From: Gemmatimonadota bacterium
Lineage (GTDB): Bacteria; Gemmatimonadota; Gemmatimonadetes; Longimicrobiales; Gaopeijiaceae
NCBI GenBank assembly: GCA_002731735.1
Contig: PCCM01000138.1
Coordinates: 1 to 7,677, forward strand
DNA length: 7,677 bases
Direction: 5' to 3'
How positions within the stretch are numbered: position 1 is the first letter of the stretch; each line of letters opens with the position of its first letter. Below, piece after piece: positions 1 to 5,929 of the stretch. Below the pieces are notes generated by a model, which was given only the letters and a program-made list of their open reading frames with translations, was not told the DNA's origin and made no database searches. A program made the position numbers and the translations under genes.

Positions 1-165
1 GTGTGTGTCCGTAGTCGCTTGGGGGCCCGGCCCTGGGATTACCCGAGAAGCAGTATTGGTCTGTGGCCCGATTTCCCTCGCGGCAAGGGGCTGGACCACC
101 AACTGGGCGATGAATAGGATGGCGCCCGGTATCCAGAAAAAAAGTCGTCTGGACGAGATATTCAC
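1..165 (-). CDS. N-terminus of an exported or membrane-anchored protein (cut by window edge)
   Basis: This is a 55-codon open frame that begins with GTG at 165-163 and is still open at base 1, so only the N-terminus is visible. An in-frame TAG lies four codons before the GTG, so this is the first possible start. The peptide starts with a short basic stretch (SSRRLFF, residues 4-10). A hydrophobic segment follows (about residues 8-25, FWIPGAILFIAQLVV), then a small-residue stretch (PLAA, 26-29) that could be a signal peptidase site. The rest is a polar region rich in Pro, Gly and Thr. That layout is typical of a signal peptide or signal anchor. The S-R-R-L-F-F string resembles a Tat motif, but this is weak. 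The gene is divergent from the amide-ligase gene. The function cannot be read from what is present. The frame is too short for statistics, so it could be chance; the classic signal-peptide architecture is the main support. Confidence 0.5.
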   Translation of the reverse strand, partial: MNISSRRLFFWIPGAILFIAQLVVQPLAAREIGPQTNTASRVIPGPGPQATTDTH

Positions 166-222
166 GATACGCGCTGCCTACGGGTCGGTTGAGATCAAGT
201 CGACAGGGAATTCTCGTTCCGA
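166..222. promoter_or_regulatory. Divergent intergenic gap upstream of the ligase gene
   Basis: These 57 bp lie between the GTG of the truncated left-edge gene and ATG 223; the gap grows to 156 bp if the ligase starts at ATG 322. Promoters for both divergent genes are expected in or near it. I see AGGGA (205-209), a possible ribosome binding site for ATG 223, but no clear paired -35/-10 boxes. A perfect TTGACA lies just inside the 440-aa reading at 257-262 without a matching -10 box. Confidence 0.25.
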
Positions 223-1545
223 ATGTGGCAAGCCGCAAGCGGGGCGCACTTATGGGTTGACACGTGGCGATCGGTGTCGAACCCTCACCCTGCGCGCGAA
301 AGGAGCTCCTCGGGAACGATCATGGATTGGAACTACACGGCAGTAGGCGATCTCTTGACCGTCGATCACACCCTCGACGACGATACGCTCACCGAATCCC
401 ATCCTTGCTCGGCCCCGATCATCGAAGAGGCTCACGGCGATCTCGCGGCGCTCACCGTTTCCATACTGAAGGAGCACATCACCAATCCTGGGGGGATCGT
501 TCTTTCAGCCTCCGGCGGTTTCGACTCTCGACTCTTGCTGGCGGCCCTGCTGCATCTCGGGATCAGGCCCCGGCTCCTGGTTTGTGGTCCAAGGGGCAAC
601 TTCGACCGAGACGTGGTGGAGCAAATCGGAAAGAGACTGTCCCTGGAGGTGATAGCGGTCGAACTCAGCGCGCAGGACTATGTGGATCACGCGGAGCGGA
701 TCGTCGAGGTAACCGGCGGGACCAAGGCCGCCAGGCACTGGCATACGTTTTTATACCCGCTGAAGGCAGGACTCGACACCGACTGCAACATCGTGGTGGG
801 GGCCAATGGTGAGTCCATGCGATCCTACTACTTCGATCGCGGGCTCGTCTCCCATGCTACAACAGCCCTCCCGAGAAAGCCGCTGTTGAAGAGGTTTTGG
901 AGCGTGAAAGCCAAGAACCCGTTCTACCCGGATCAGCTCGAGGGCCTGAGCCAGCCGGTTCGTGATGACCTGGCCGGGCGAGGTTCACGCCGCAGGATCG
1001 ATCGTTTGGTGGCGGCTAGCCGGGGCAATGACTTTCAGTCGAGTCTCGACCACTTCTACTATCACCAGCGTGTCAGGAATTTCATCGGCAACGGCCTAAA
1101 GCTCTACCGCCAGTTTGGTGAAGTGGTTGCCCCCATGACCGACGTGAGGTGGGTCACCGTCGCCAAGTCGATGCCGCGCGCACAGAAGCTCGGCTCGCGC
1201 TGGCACCGCCACGCGATCAACAACCTTTGCCCTGAGCTGCTTTCATTTCCTGAGCCGGGTACCGGTCGACCGATGGCGGTCGATCCAGGGCTGTTGTACT
1301 GGATGAAGAAGCGTGGCGGCGGGCCTCCTTATGCGGATTACGCCAACTGGTTCCGATCGCCCGGTTTCGTGGACATGGTCATGGATCGACGCAACTCGAT
1401 TCGCGAGCTGATGAGTCCCGACCTGGTGGAGAGCATGATGAAATCCGGCAGTGTTCGGCAAATCTCCCCGATCGCTGCGCTGGCTGTATACGCGTCTGGT
1501 CAGTTGGACGGACCGTATCCGAACATCTCTAGGTCCGGCCGATAG
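223..1545 (+). CDS. Asparagine-synthase-like ATP-dependent amide ligase without glutaminase domain
   Basis: The protein is 440 aa from ATG 223, or 407 aa from the internal ATG at 322. The PP-loop SASGGFDSR (SGGFDS at residues 97-102) is the ATP-pyrophosphatase signature of the asparagine synthase C-terminal domain. Such enzymes adenylate a carboxyl group and transfer nitrogen to it. A second conserved block, GANGES (193-198), sits where AsnB proteins carry the G-x-G-x-D-E loop. The N-terminal Ntn glutaminase domain with its Cys nucleophile is missing. Residues 1-45 (LWVDTWRSV...) faintly resemble the last strands of that domain, so it may be a remnant. The start is uncertain: AGGGA at 205-209 is 13 nt before ATG 223, and AGGAG at 301-305 is 16 nt before ATG 322. 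An in-frame TGA at 190 rules out a longer gene. The 3' end overlaps the convergent sulfotransferase gene. Such proteins occur in polysaccharide loci and may amidate a uronic acid or amino-acid substituent. The substrate and ammonia source are unknown. Confidence 0.85.
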   Translation: MWQAASGAHLWVDTWRSVSNPHPARERSSSGTIMDWNYTAVGDLLTVDHTLDDDTLTESHPCSAPIIEEAHGDLAALTVSILKEHITNPGGIVLSASGGFDSRLLLAALLHLGIRPRLLVCGPRGNFDRDVVEQIGKRLSLEVIAVELSAQDYVDHAERIVEVTGGTKAARHWHTFLYPLKAGLDTDCNIVVGANGESMRSYYFDRGLVSHATTALPRKPLLKRFWSVKAKNPFYPDQLEGLSQPVRDDLAGRGSRRRIDRLVAASRGNDFQSSLDHFYYHQRVRNFIGNGLKLYRQFGEVVAPMTDVRWVTVAKSMPRAQKLGSRWHRHAINNLCPELLSFPEPGTGRPMAVDPGLLYWMKKRGGGPPYADYANWFRSPGFVDMVMDRRNSIRELMSPDLVESMMKSGSVRQISPIAALAVYASGQLDGPYPNISRSGR

Positions 1546-2300
1546 AGTTCGGCCACCCGTTCCCGAAGGGTCGTGTCGTAGAGCGCCTGCCAGTCGTCTC
1601 CTCCGGCCGTCCGCGCGTGCCAGGGAAGTGGAATCGTTCGGCCCAAGGTATGCTCAACTTCCTCCCATACTTCCGGGAGATCTTCCAGGCGGAGCCACCG
1701 CACGGACTGTTTCCGTCCTTCGGCCAACGCGGCCCGGTCGGCTGATGCGGTCGGTCCAGTCTTTAACAACCGTGGCGTCAGGTAGTGCGTCCGGCCGAGG
1801 CGAAGGAGGGTTCGCATCGCCCGTCCCGTCCAAGGAACCCTAGACGTGATCGGGCTCGCGTCCTGCAGTACATCGATTTGCAGGCGGAAGTGACTGTTCC
1901 CGTCGCGGACGCCTGGCAGCAAGTCCACGAACTCCGCGAAATCGAGCTCGGCCAGGCGCCGTGCCCCCGTGCGAGGTCGGCAAGGCCACGCCCCTAGTTC
2001 ACGGAGCAGGTGGCGCTGGCACGGCTCCAGGCCGCCATTTCGTTCCAGGGCCTCGGTCGCATCGCGGCACTTGTTGCGAAAGCACGAGGCCGTGCGGGCC
2101 CAGGGGTCGCGGACCAGCAGAAAGCGTGGCCAGTCTTCGTCTTGGGCCGGCGGGCGAAAGGACGGTTGCGGATATACGCGGAGCGCCGGAAAGCTCGCCC
2201 CGAGAGCGTCGAGGAGGGAGCGGGACGCGACCTTGTGATTCCAGAAGAACAGGAATCTTGGCTCGGATGTATGGACAGCGATCGCCATCACGGCATCCAT
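1500..2300 (-). CDS. PAPS-dependent carbohydrate-type sulfotransferase (first of two)
   Basis: This 266-aa protein has the motif order of the Sulfotransfer_2 (carbohydrate sulfotransferase) group. The 5'-phosphosulfate-binding loop is FFWNHKVASRSLLDAL (about residues 18-33, with K23 and S28). The 3'-phosphate-binding block is RFLLVRDPWARTAS (59-72, with R64 and S72). A GNSHFRLQIDVL stretch (134-145) matches the family's 'H-w-x-p-Q' region. Near the C-terminus come RWLRLEDL (201-208) and the closing Y-R-P-D-L-E-M-F-G-Y. The expected role is transfer of sulfate from PAPS to a glycan hydroxyl or amine. The open frame extends upstream to 2720, but that part is a shadow of the glycosyltransferase gene. 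ATG 2300 overlaps that gene by 13 nt. ATG 2288 would give a TGATG junction and 262 aa. No clear Shine-Dalgarno is seen, so translation is probably coupled. It is the last gene of a three-gene operon, and its 3' end overlaps the ligase gene on the opposite strand by 46 bp. Confidence 0.85.
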   Translation of the reverse strand: MDAVMAIAVHTSEPRFLFFWNHKVASRSLLDALGASFPALRVYPQPSFRPPAQDEDWPRFLLVRDPWARTASCFRNKCRDATEALERNGGLEPCQRHLLRELGAWPCRPRTGARRLAELDFAEFVDLLPGVRDGNSHFRLQIDVLQDASPITSRVPWTGRAMRTLLRLGRTHYLTPRLLKTGPTASADRAALAEGRKQSVRWLRLEDLPEVWEEVEHTLGRTIPLPWHARTAGGDDWQALYDTTLRERVAELYRPDLEMFGYGPSN

Positions 2301-3235
2301 CGATCGCTGAACATGCGCATCAGCACCGTCGTGTTTCGGCTCTCGGGGTCGGCCCCACCTCGATTGTGAGCCCCCAGACGACTGGCCCGATAGATGCGTC
2401 TTCCGAAGTATCGGGGAAAGCTCCCGGGTTTGCCCGGAACGATCAGTTTCGGCACCCGGCAGTGAGCTGCGAACCAGGTGTCGTCTTCCAGCCAAGCGGC
2501 ATCGGGGGCACCCTGGAGATCCGCCAGACGATCGAGATCGAAAAGACGCGGGCGAACCATCACCCCTCCGTAACCATGAAGAATATCTACCGCCAACGGG
2601 TGCCGCAGGCGCGAGCCGCGAAGTGACACACCACGCCCGAATCTCAGGCCGTCGACGGTACGGCCAATGAGACCCCTTCGACGATCGACACGGTCGAGCG
2701 GAACGATCAGGCCGTAACATCCGACCGCGGCGTCTGGATGTCGAACGGAGGCCGCGAGGAGGTCCTCGAGCAGCGTCGGTCGGTAGATGCGGTCGTCGTC
2801 CACGGCGACGATGCGCTGGTTCGGATCACTGTCGATCAGTGCGGGGAGGATCTTGGTCGCCGGTCCCCAGTCGGGGCACTCCACGATCTGTATGACCTCG
2901 AGCTTCTGGAGTTCTTCCGGGACCGAGTACTCGACCTGTTCGCGGCGACTGTGCTTGGGCAGATGAAGCAGGATCTTTCTTGGGGGCACGGTCTGAAGCA
3001 GCAAGCTCTTGAGTGTCGGCAACAGGAACGGCAGCCGGCTCGGAATCGTCGTGAGTCCAACGATGAGATCCGAACGCTCTGTCGCGGCGGCAGTGGCATC
3101 GAGGTCCCGTAGCTCGTGCCGTCCTAACGCGAGCTCATACAGGATCTCGCGGGCGGGTTGCCGACCCTCCAAGCGGCAAAACAGACCGTATCCGGCGATG
3201 CTGAGCATGCCCGCCACTAACAGAGTCGGAAGCAA
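2288..3235 (-). CDS. Membrane-anchored GT-A type glycosyltransferase
   Basis: This 315-aa protein has an N-terminal hydrophobic helix (LPTLLVAGMLSIAGYGLFC, residues 2-20). A GT-A fold nucleotide-sugar domain follows. Readable landmarks are DLIVGLTTIPSRLPFLLPTL (56-75, first strand and helix), DWGPATKILPAL (122-133), the metal/nucleotide site IVAVDDDRIY (142-151, DDD 146-148), DILHGYGGVMVRP (217-229) and WLEDDTWFA (248-256), whose acidic residues are a candidate acceptor or catalytic site. It should transfer a sugar from a nucleotide donor to a growing glycan; donor and linkage cannot be told. The start is TTG 3235: an in-frame TGA at 3265-3263 excludes anything longer, and a later ATG at 3208 would cut the hydrophobic helix in half. 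GGA lies about 6 nt upstream of the TTG. It sits between the two sulfotransferases, 47 nt after the first and overlapping the second, which suggests it builds the chain they modify. Confidence 0.85.
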   Translation of the reverse strand: MLPTLLVAGMLSIAGYGLFCRLEGRQPAREILYELALGRHELRDLDATAAATERSDLIVGLTTIPSRLPFLLPTLKSLLLQTVPPRKILLHLPKHSRREQVEYSVPEELQKLEVIQIVECPDWGPATKILPALIDSDPNQRIVAVDDDRIYRPTLLEDLLAASVRHPDAAVGCYGLIVPLDRVDRRRGLIGRTVDGLRFGRGVSLRGSRLRHPLAVDILHGYGGVMVRPRLFDLDRLADLQGAPDAAWLEDDTWFAAHCRVPKLIVPGKPGSFPRYFGRRIYRASRLGAHNRGGADPESRNTTVLMRMFSDRWMP

Positions 3236-3282
3236 AGCCGTTCCGAAGACCTGCTCAGGCGCTCATCAAAGAAGGGAGGGCA

Positions 3283-4074
3283 TCAAGGTTCTTCAAAGTG
3301 ATATCCGAAGTGCTCGATGTGCTGGCGATACTTCTTCGCGACGAGTTCGCGCGTCCGATCATCGTAGTAGGTCGTGTAGTGATTCCGCTCCGGCCGGCTT
3401 TTTGTTTTCAGGGACGGGAGTTCCGAGTGAGGCAGTCCGATCCGTTCACAGACCGATGCGTAGTCGCTCTGAAGGTTTTCGTAGCGGATCAGGAAGTCGA
3501 GTCCCACAGAACCCGAACGATCGAAATAGAACCGCCCGTTTGGCGGATAATAGTTCAACATGTAAGCCACGAAGAAGTCGAACGTGACGTCCTCCAGCTT
3601 CCAGAAGATTCGGGCCACATTGGCGCCAAGGGCGAACACATTTCTCCGAACTCGGAGGGGATACTTCCAGAAGCGCCTCAGGCTCCCTCCAACGGTCGTC
3701 CGAAAGGGCTGCCAATCCACGTCGCGGGTCGCCCAGTAGTACTGGGACACCACCAGATCCCACGGGTTACGAACGATCGCGAACTTGAAATAGGTGTCCC
3801 ACAGAGGTTGGCCGAGGCGCTTCCGGACCGCGGGCAGGGTCGAGTGACGGAGGTACCCCCGCTGCTTTGTTCCCGGGTGGTCGTACTCCTCTTCGTCCCA
3901 GAGAGGGTCGAAGGCGGTAATCGGCGTGACGATGTCGTCGTCTCCGCAATGCTGCGCGAGTGCAACTTCTACACTCGTGCCGGCCACCTTCCGAGGCTTG
4001 AGGAATATGAAGCTATGGCGGTGAGAGATGATCATGGCTGGACGGCCAACCGGAGTTAGGTCGAAGGAGCGCAT
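3283..4074 (-). CDS. PAPS-dependent sulfotransferase (second of two, operon leader)
   Basis: The protein is 263 aa from ATG 4074. The 5'-phosphosulfate loop is FIFLKPRKVAGTSVEVAL (22-39; K29, T33, S34). The 3'-phosphate-binding block is KFAIVRNPWDLVVSQYYW (97-114; R102, S110). Later family marks are FLIRYENLQSDYASVCERIG (194-213) and the C-terminal basic region T-K-S-R-P-E-R-N-H-Y-T-T-Y-Y (224-237). The closing helix is YRQHIEHFGYHF (249-260). This fits a sulfotransferase of the Sulfotransfer_2-like superfamily, but it is clearly distinct from the other sulfotransferase here, so the two probably sulfate different positions. A TTG at 4101 would add nine residues and ATG 4035 would remove 13. 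I prefer 4074 because it is an ATG with a purine-rich GGGGT upstream, although this is not decisive. It is the first gene of the minus-strand operon and is divergent from the Stealth gene. Confidence 0.87.
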   Translation of the reverse strand: MRSFDLTPVGRPAMIISHRHSFIFLKPRKVAGTSVEVALAQHCGDDDIVTPITAFDPLWDEEEYDHPGTKQRGYLRHSTLPAVRKRLGQPLWDTYFKFAIVRNPWDLVVSQYYWATRDVDWQPFRTTVGGSLRRFWKYPLRVRRNVFALGANVARIFWKLEDVTFDFFVAYMLNYYPPNGRFYFDRSGSVGLDFLIRYENLQSDYASVCERIGLPHSELPSLKTKSRPERNHYTTYYDDRTRELVAKKYRQHIEHFGYHFEEP

Positions 4075-4156
4075 ATTGGAGTTACCCCGGAAAAATAGCA
4101 ACTTGGTTAGCTATGATGATCTTGATGTCTAACCGCACCGGCTCCGTACACGCGAG
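4075..4156. promoter_or_regulatory. Divergent intergenic region, probable promoters for both operons
   Basis: These 82 bp separate the divergent sulfotransferase and Stealth genes and are more AT-rich than their surroundings. Any promoters for the two operons should lie here or just inside the genes. A TATGAT at 4112-4117 resembles a plus-strand -10 box, but no good -35 box sits at the right distance. On the minus strand a TTAGAC-like box is followed 17 nt later by TAACCA, which is also weak. GGTTAG (4105-4110) and CTAACC (4129-4134) form a perfect 6-bp inverted repeat with 18 nt between them and could be an operator, though a match this short can occur by chance. The location is well supported; the individual boxes are not. 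Confidence 0.35.
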
Positions 4157-5104
4157 ATGACCTCACAACGGGGTGTGCCTGCCGATGTGCCCGCCGATGG
4201 GCCTGCCGTCGATCTCGTGTACGCCTGGGTCGACGGAGACGATCCCGACCTGCAGACGGACATGCGCCGATACGCTTCCCTCCCGGGCGACCTCAACCCG
4301 GAGCGGACGCGAGACCTGTACGATCTGTTGCGGTACAGCCTCCGGTCGGTGGCCATGTTTGCGGGGTGGATCAAGAACGTCCACATCATCACGCGTCGCC
4401 CGCAGGTCCCGGCGTGGCTGGACCTGAACAATCCGAGGATCAACGTCGTCCACCACGACGAACTGAGCGGCTTCGCCCCCTACCTACCGACGTTCAACTC
4501 TACGGCCATCGAGAGCTTCGTTCATGCGGTCCCCGGTCTCTCGGACCACTTCCTCTACCTCAACGACGACTTTCTCTTCGGGGCTCCCACTGTCCGGGAG
4601 GATTTCTTGACGGCCGCGGGCAAACAGAGGGTGTTCGGGACCTACTTCGGGATTTGGCTTCCCTTTCGGGTCTATCGAAAACGGTGGAAGTTCTTCAGCA
4701 CCGTACACTTGGAGCACTGTCCGAGATTCGTCTATAAACCGTTTTGGGAGGCCATGTTGAAGGCCAATCCAGAAGCGTTACATCGGACTCGTAGTAGCCG
4801 CTTCCGCGCCGGGTCGGACCTCCGCATGGATCGACTCTACCGGATGTGGATGCTCGGGCCGCAGAGGCGCCACGCCGAGGCCGTGAAGGCTCGCGCGCTG
4901 CTTCAATACCACCGTTTTCACCGGATCGACAACACCCGGGAAGAGCAGGCTCTGGCTTTGGACGCATTAGTGGAGATGCAGCCCAAGTTCTATTGTCTCA
5001 ACGATGACCAGGGACCGGATCCCGATACCGGGGTGTGCGACCGCGTGCGGGAGTTCCTGGACGCGTATTACCCCGACGCCTCCGAATTCGAGCGACAAGA
5101 ATGA
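4157..5104 (+). CDS. Stealth-family sugar-phosphate transferase
   Basis: This 315-aa protein carries the conserved regions of the Stealth family, which includes bacterial capsule hexose-1-phosphate transferases and animal GNPTAB. CR1 is DLVYAWVDGDDP (19-30). CR2 runs from about 50 to 142: RDLYDLLRYSLRSV (52-65), HIITRRPQVPAWL (76-88), then LPTFNSTAIES (110-120) and FLYLNDDFLFG (132-142). A CR3-like part holds H184 and SRFRAGSDL (214-222). CR4 is FYCLNDD (278-284). Known members move a sugar-1-phosphate from a nucleotide sugar to a sugar hydroxyl, making phosphodiester linkages. The length is close to that of compact bacterial members. ATG 4157 is the first start that keeps all of CR1; the leader has only a weak GCGAG as a binding site. 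Residues 7-18 come from a 12-bp imperfect repeat (VPADVPADGPAV). The stop overlaps the next start as ATGA, so the two genes should be co-translated. Confidence 0.93.
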   Translation: MTSQRGVPADVPADGPAVDLVYAWVDGDDPDLQTDMRRYASLPGDLNPERTRDLYDLLRYSLRSVAMFAGWIKNVHIITRRPQVPAWLDLNNPRINVVHHDELSGFAPYLPTFNSTAIESFVHAVPGLSDHFLYLNDDFLFGAPTVREDFLTAAGKQRVFGTYFGIWLPFRVYRKRWKFFSTVHLEHCPRFVYKPFWEAMLKANPEALHRTRSSRFRAGSDLRMDRLYRMWMLGPQRRHAEAVKARALLQYHRFHRIDNTREEQALALDALVEMQPKFYCLNDDQGPDPDTGVCDRVREFLDAYYPDASEFERQE

Positions 5105-5895
5105 TTGGAGTGTCAGGACCTGGAATCAGTACGGCGAACGTCAGCGTAGTCATCCTGAACTGGAATCGGCCGTTGTGGTTACGCCGTGTGATCTTGCCGT
5201 TGCTCGCTCGGCATTCTCTCATCGATGAAGTCCACGTTTCTCACGGCCGTGAGAGGACGTGTTTTTCGTTCAAGAGCCGGCGCTGCGAAATCATCCACCG
5301 TCACGACTGGGATCTCAACGATCGTTACGGGCTCGCTCTACGTTTTGTCGCGGCGAGGGAGGCGAGAAACGACGCGGTGTTGATCCTCGATGACGACCTA
5401 GTGGTGCCCGGGCGCTCGATCACCGCGCTGAAGGCGTCTTTCGACGACGCGCCAGACACGCTTCACGGGATCTTTGGACGTCGTATCAGCCCGGCCTACG
5501 AATACTCGTACGAAGGATACGAGCGGGGGGAGACACCGGTCGTCCTGACTCGCTGCCTCATGATGCACCGCTCTTACGCGGACGTATTCCTCGCAGCGGA
5601 ACCATCCGCGGCGGAGCTCATCACGCGAGGTTCACCCAAGTGGAACGGGGAGGATATCTTCCTCTCTCTTCTGTCCATTCGGGAGACGGGTGCGTTACCC
5701 CGTGCGTACGACCTACCCTTCAAGAACGTGTGGCGGATGCATCGCGGCAGCATTTCCCGGACTGACGTACCGGACGGTGACCCGAAGAAGATGGCCCACC
5801 GGCCCTATCGCTCCTGGTTCACGCGTGAGGCCGTCCAACTGCTCGGAGTCCAGGCCCAGATCGACGACTACTTGAGTGAATCGAACGTCACTTGA
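5101..5895 (+). CDS. GT64 / exostosin-like (EXTL-type) glycosyltransferase
   Basis: This 264-aa GT-A enzyme resembles the glycosyltransferase family 64 domain found in the C-terminal half of eukaryotic exostosins and in EXTL2. Landmarks in order are VSVVILNWNRP (14-24), LIDEVHVSHG (40-49), DLNDRYGLALRF (71-82; the family's 'N-R-F' block), AVLILDDDLVVP (92-103; metal-binding DDD 97-99), SFDDAPDTLHGIFGRR (113-128; the family's 'pd.ivGF.pR' stretch), and KWNGEDIFLSLL (180-191; the N-x-E/D-D-I catalytic-helix region). Eukaryotic GT64 enzymes add alpha-GlcNAc or alpha-GalNAc during heparan-type chain synthesis. The donor here is unproven, and a more general GT2-like assignment is the main alternative. 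I chose ATG 5101, which overlaps the Stealth stop as ATGA. A longer frame from 5035 is open but its extra 22 residues are an Arg-rich shadow of the Stealth C-terminus. No signal or membrane helix is present, so it is probably cytoplasmic. Confidence 0.82.
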   Translation: MIGVSGPGISTANVSVVILNWNRPLWLRRVILPLLARHSLIDEVHVSHGRERTCFSFKSRRCEIIHRHDWDLNDRYGLALRFVAAREARNDAVLILDDDLVVPGRSITALKASFDDAPDTLHGIFGRRISPAYEYSYEGYERGETPVVLTRCLMMHRSYADVFLAAEPSAAELITRGSPKWNGEDIFLSLLSIRETGALPRAYDLPFKNVWRMHRGSISRTDVPDGDPKKMAHRPYRSWFTREAVQLLGVQAQIDDYLSESNVT

Positions 5896-5929
5896 GGGGC
5901 TGAGGCGCTTCGTTTCGACCGGGAGACGG
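5896..5929. other. Short convergent gap with a weak hairpin
   Basis: Only 34 bp lie between the stop of the GT64-like gene and the stop of the convergent ABC exporter. A perfect 5-bp stem GACCG (5917-5921) / CGGTC (5927-5931) with a 5-nt loop reaches into the exporter's stop codon. There is no T-run on either side, so it is not a convincing intrinsic terminator. A bidirectional end of transcription would still be expected here from the gene layout. Confidence 0.25.

Noticed and set aside
257..262. A perfect TTGACA -35 box before ATG 322
   Set aside because: No TATAAT-like hexamer occurs 15-19 bp downstream, and the site lies within the open frame from 223.
5..346. A 113-codon plus-strand frame at the left edge
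   Set aside because: No motif, overlaps the signal-peptide-like minus-strand start and the ligase start, and its composition does not look like a protein domain.
223..1545. Calling the ligase asparagine synthetase AsnB
   Set aside because: It lacks the glutaminase domain, has GANGES in place of the usual G-x-G-x-D-E loop and lies among glycan genes, so asparagine synthesis is not supported.
1961..2626. A 221-codon plus-strand frame plus overlapping smaller frames in the same region
   Set aside because: Both underlying minus-strand genes have clear family motifs. These frames are low-complexity Arg/Gly/Pro/Ser shadows.
2301..2720. Upstream 140-codon extension of the last sulfotransferase's frame
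   Set aside because: It is Arg/Ser/Gly-rich with no family signal and overlaps the conserved glycosyltransferase domain in another frame. The PAPS loop starts only after ATG 2300.
3298..4059. A 253-codon plus-strand frame opposite the operon-leading sulfotransferase
   Set aside because: The minus strand carries both PAPS-binding motifs and the conserved C-terminus. The plus-strand translation shows no recognisable motif and is a GC-rich antisense shadow.
5035..5100. A 22-codon upstream extension of the GT64-like gene
   Set aside because: The added residues are Arg-rich and lie inside the Stealth C-terminus. The ATGA junction at 5101 is the more natural start.
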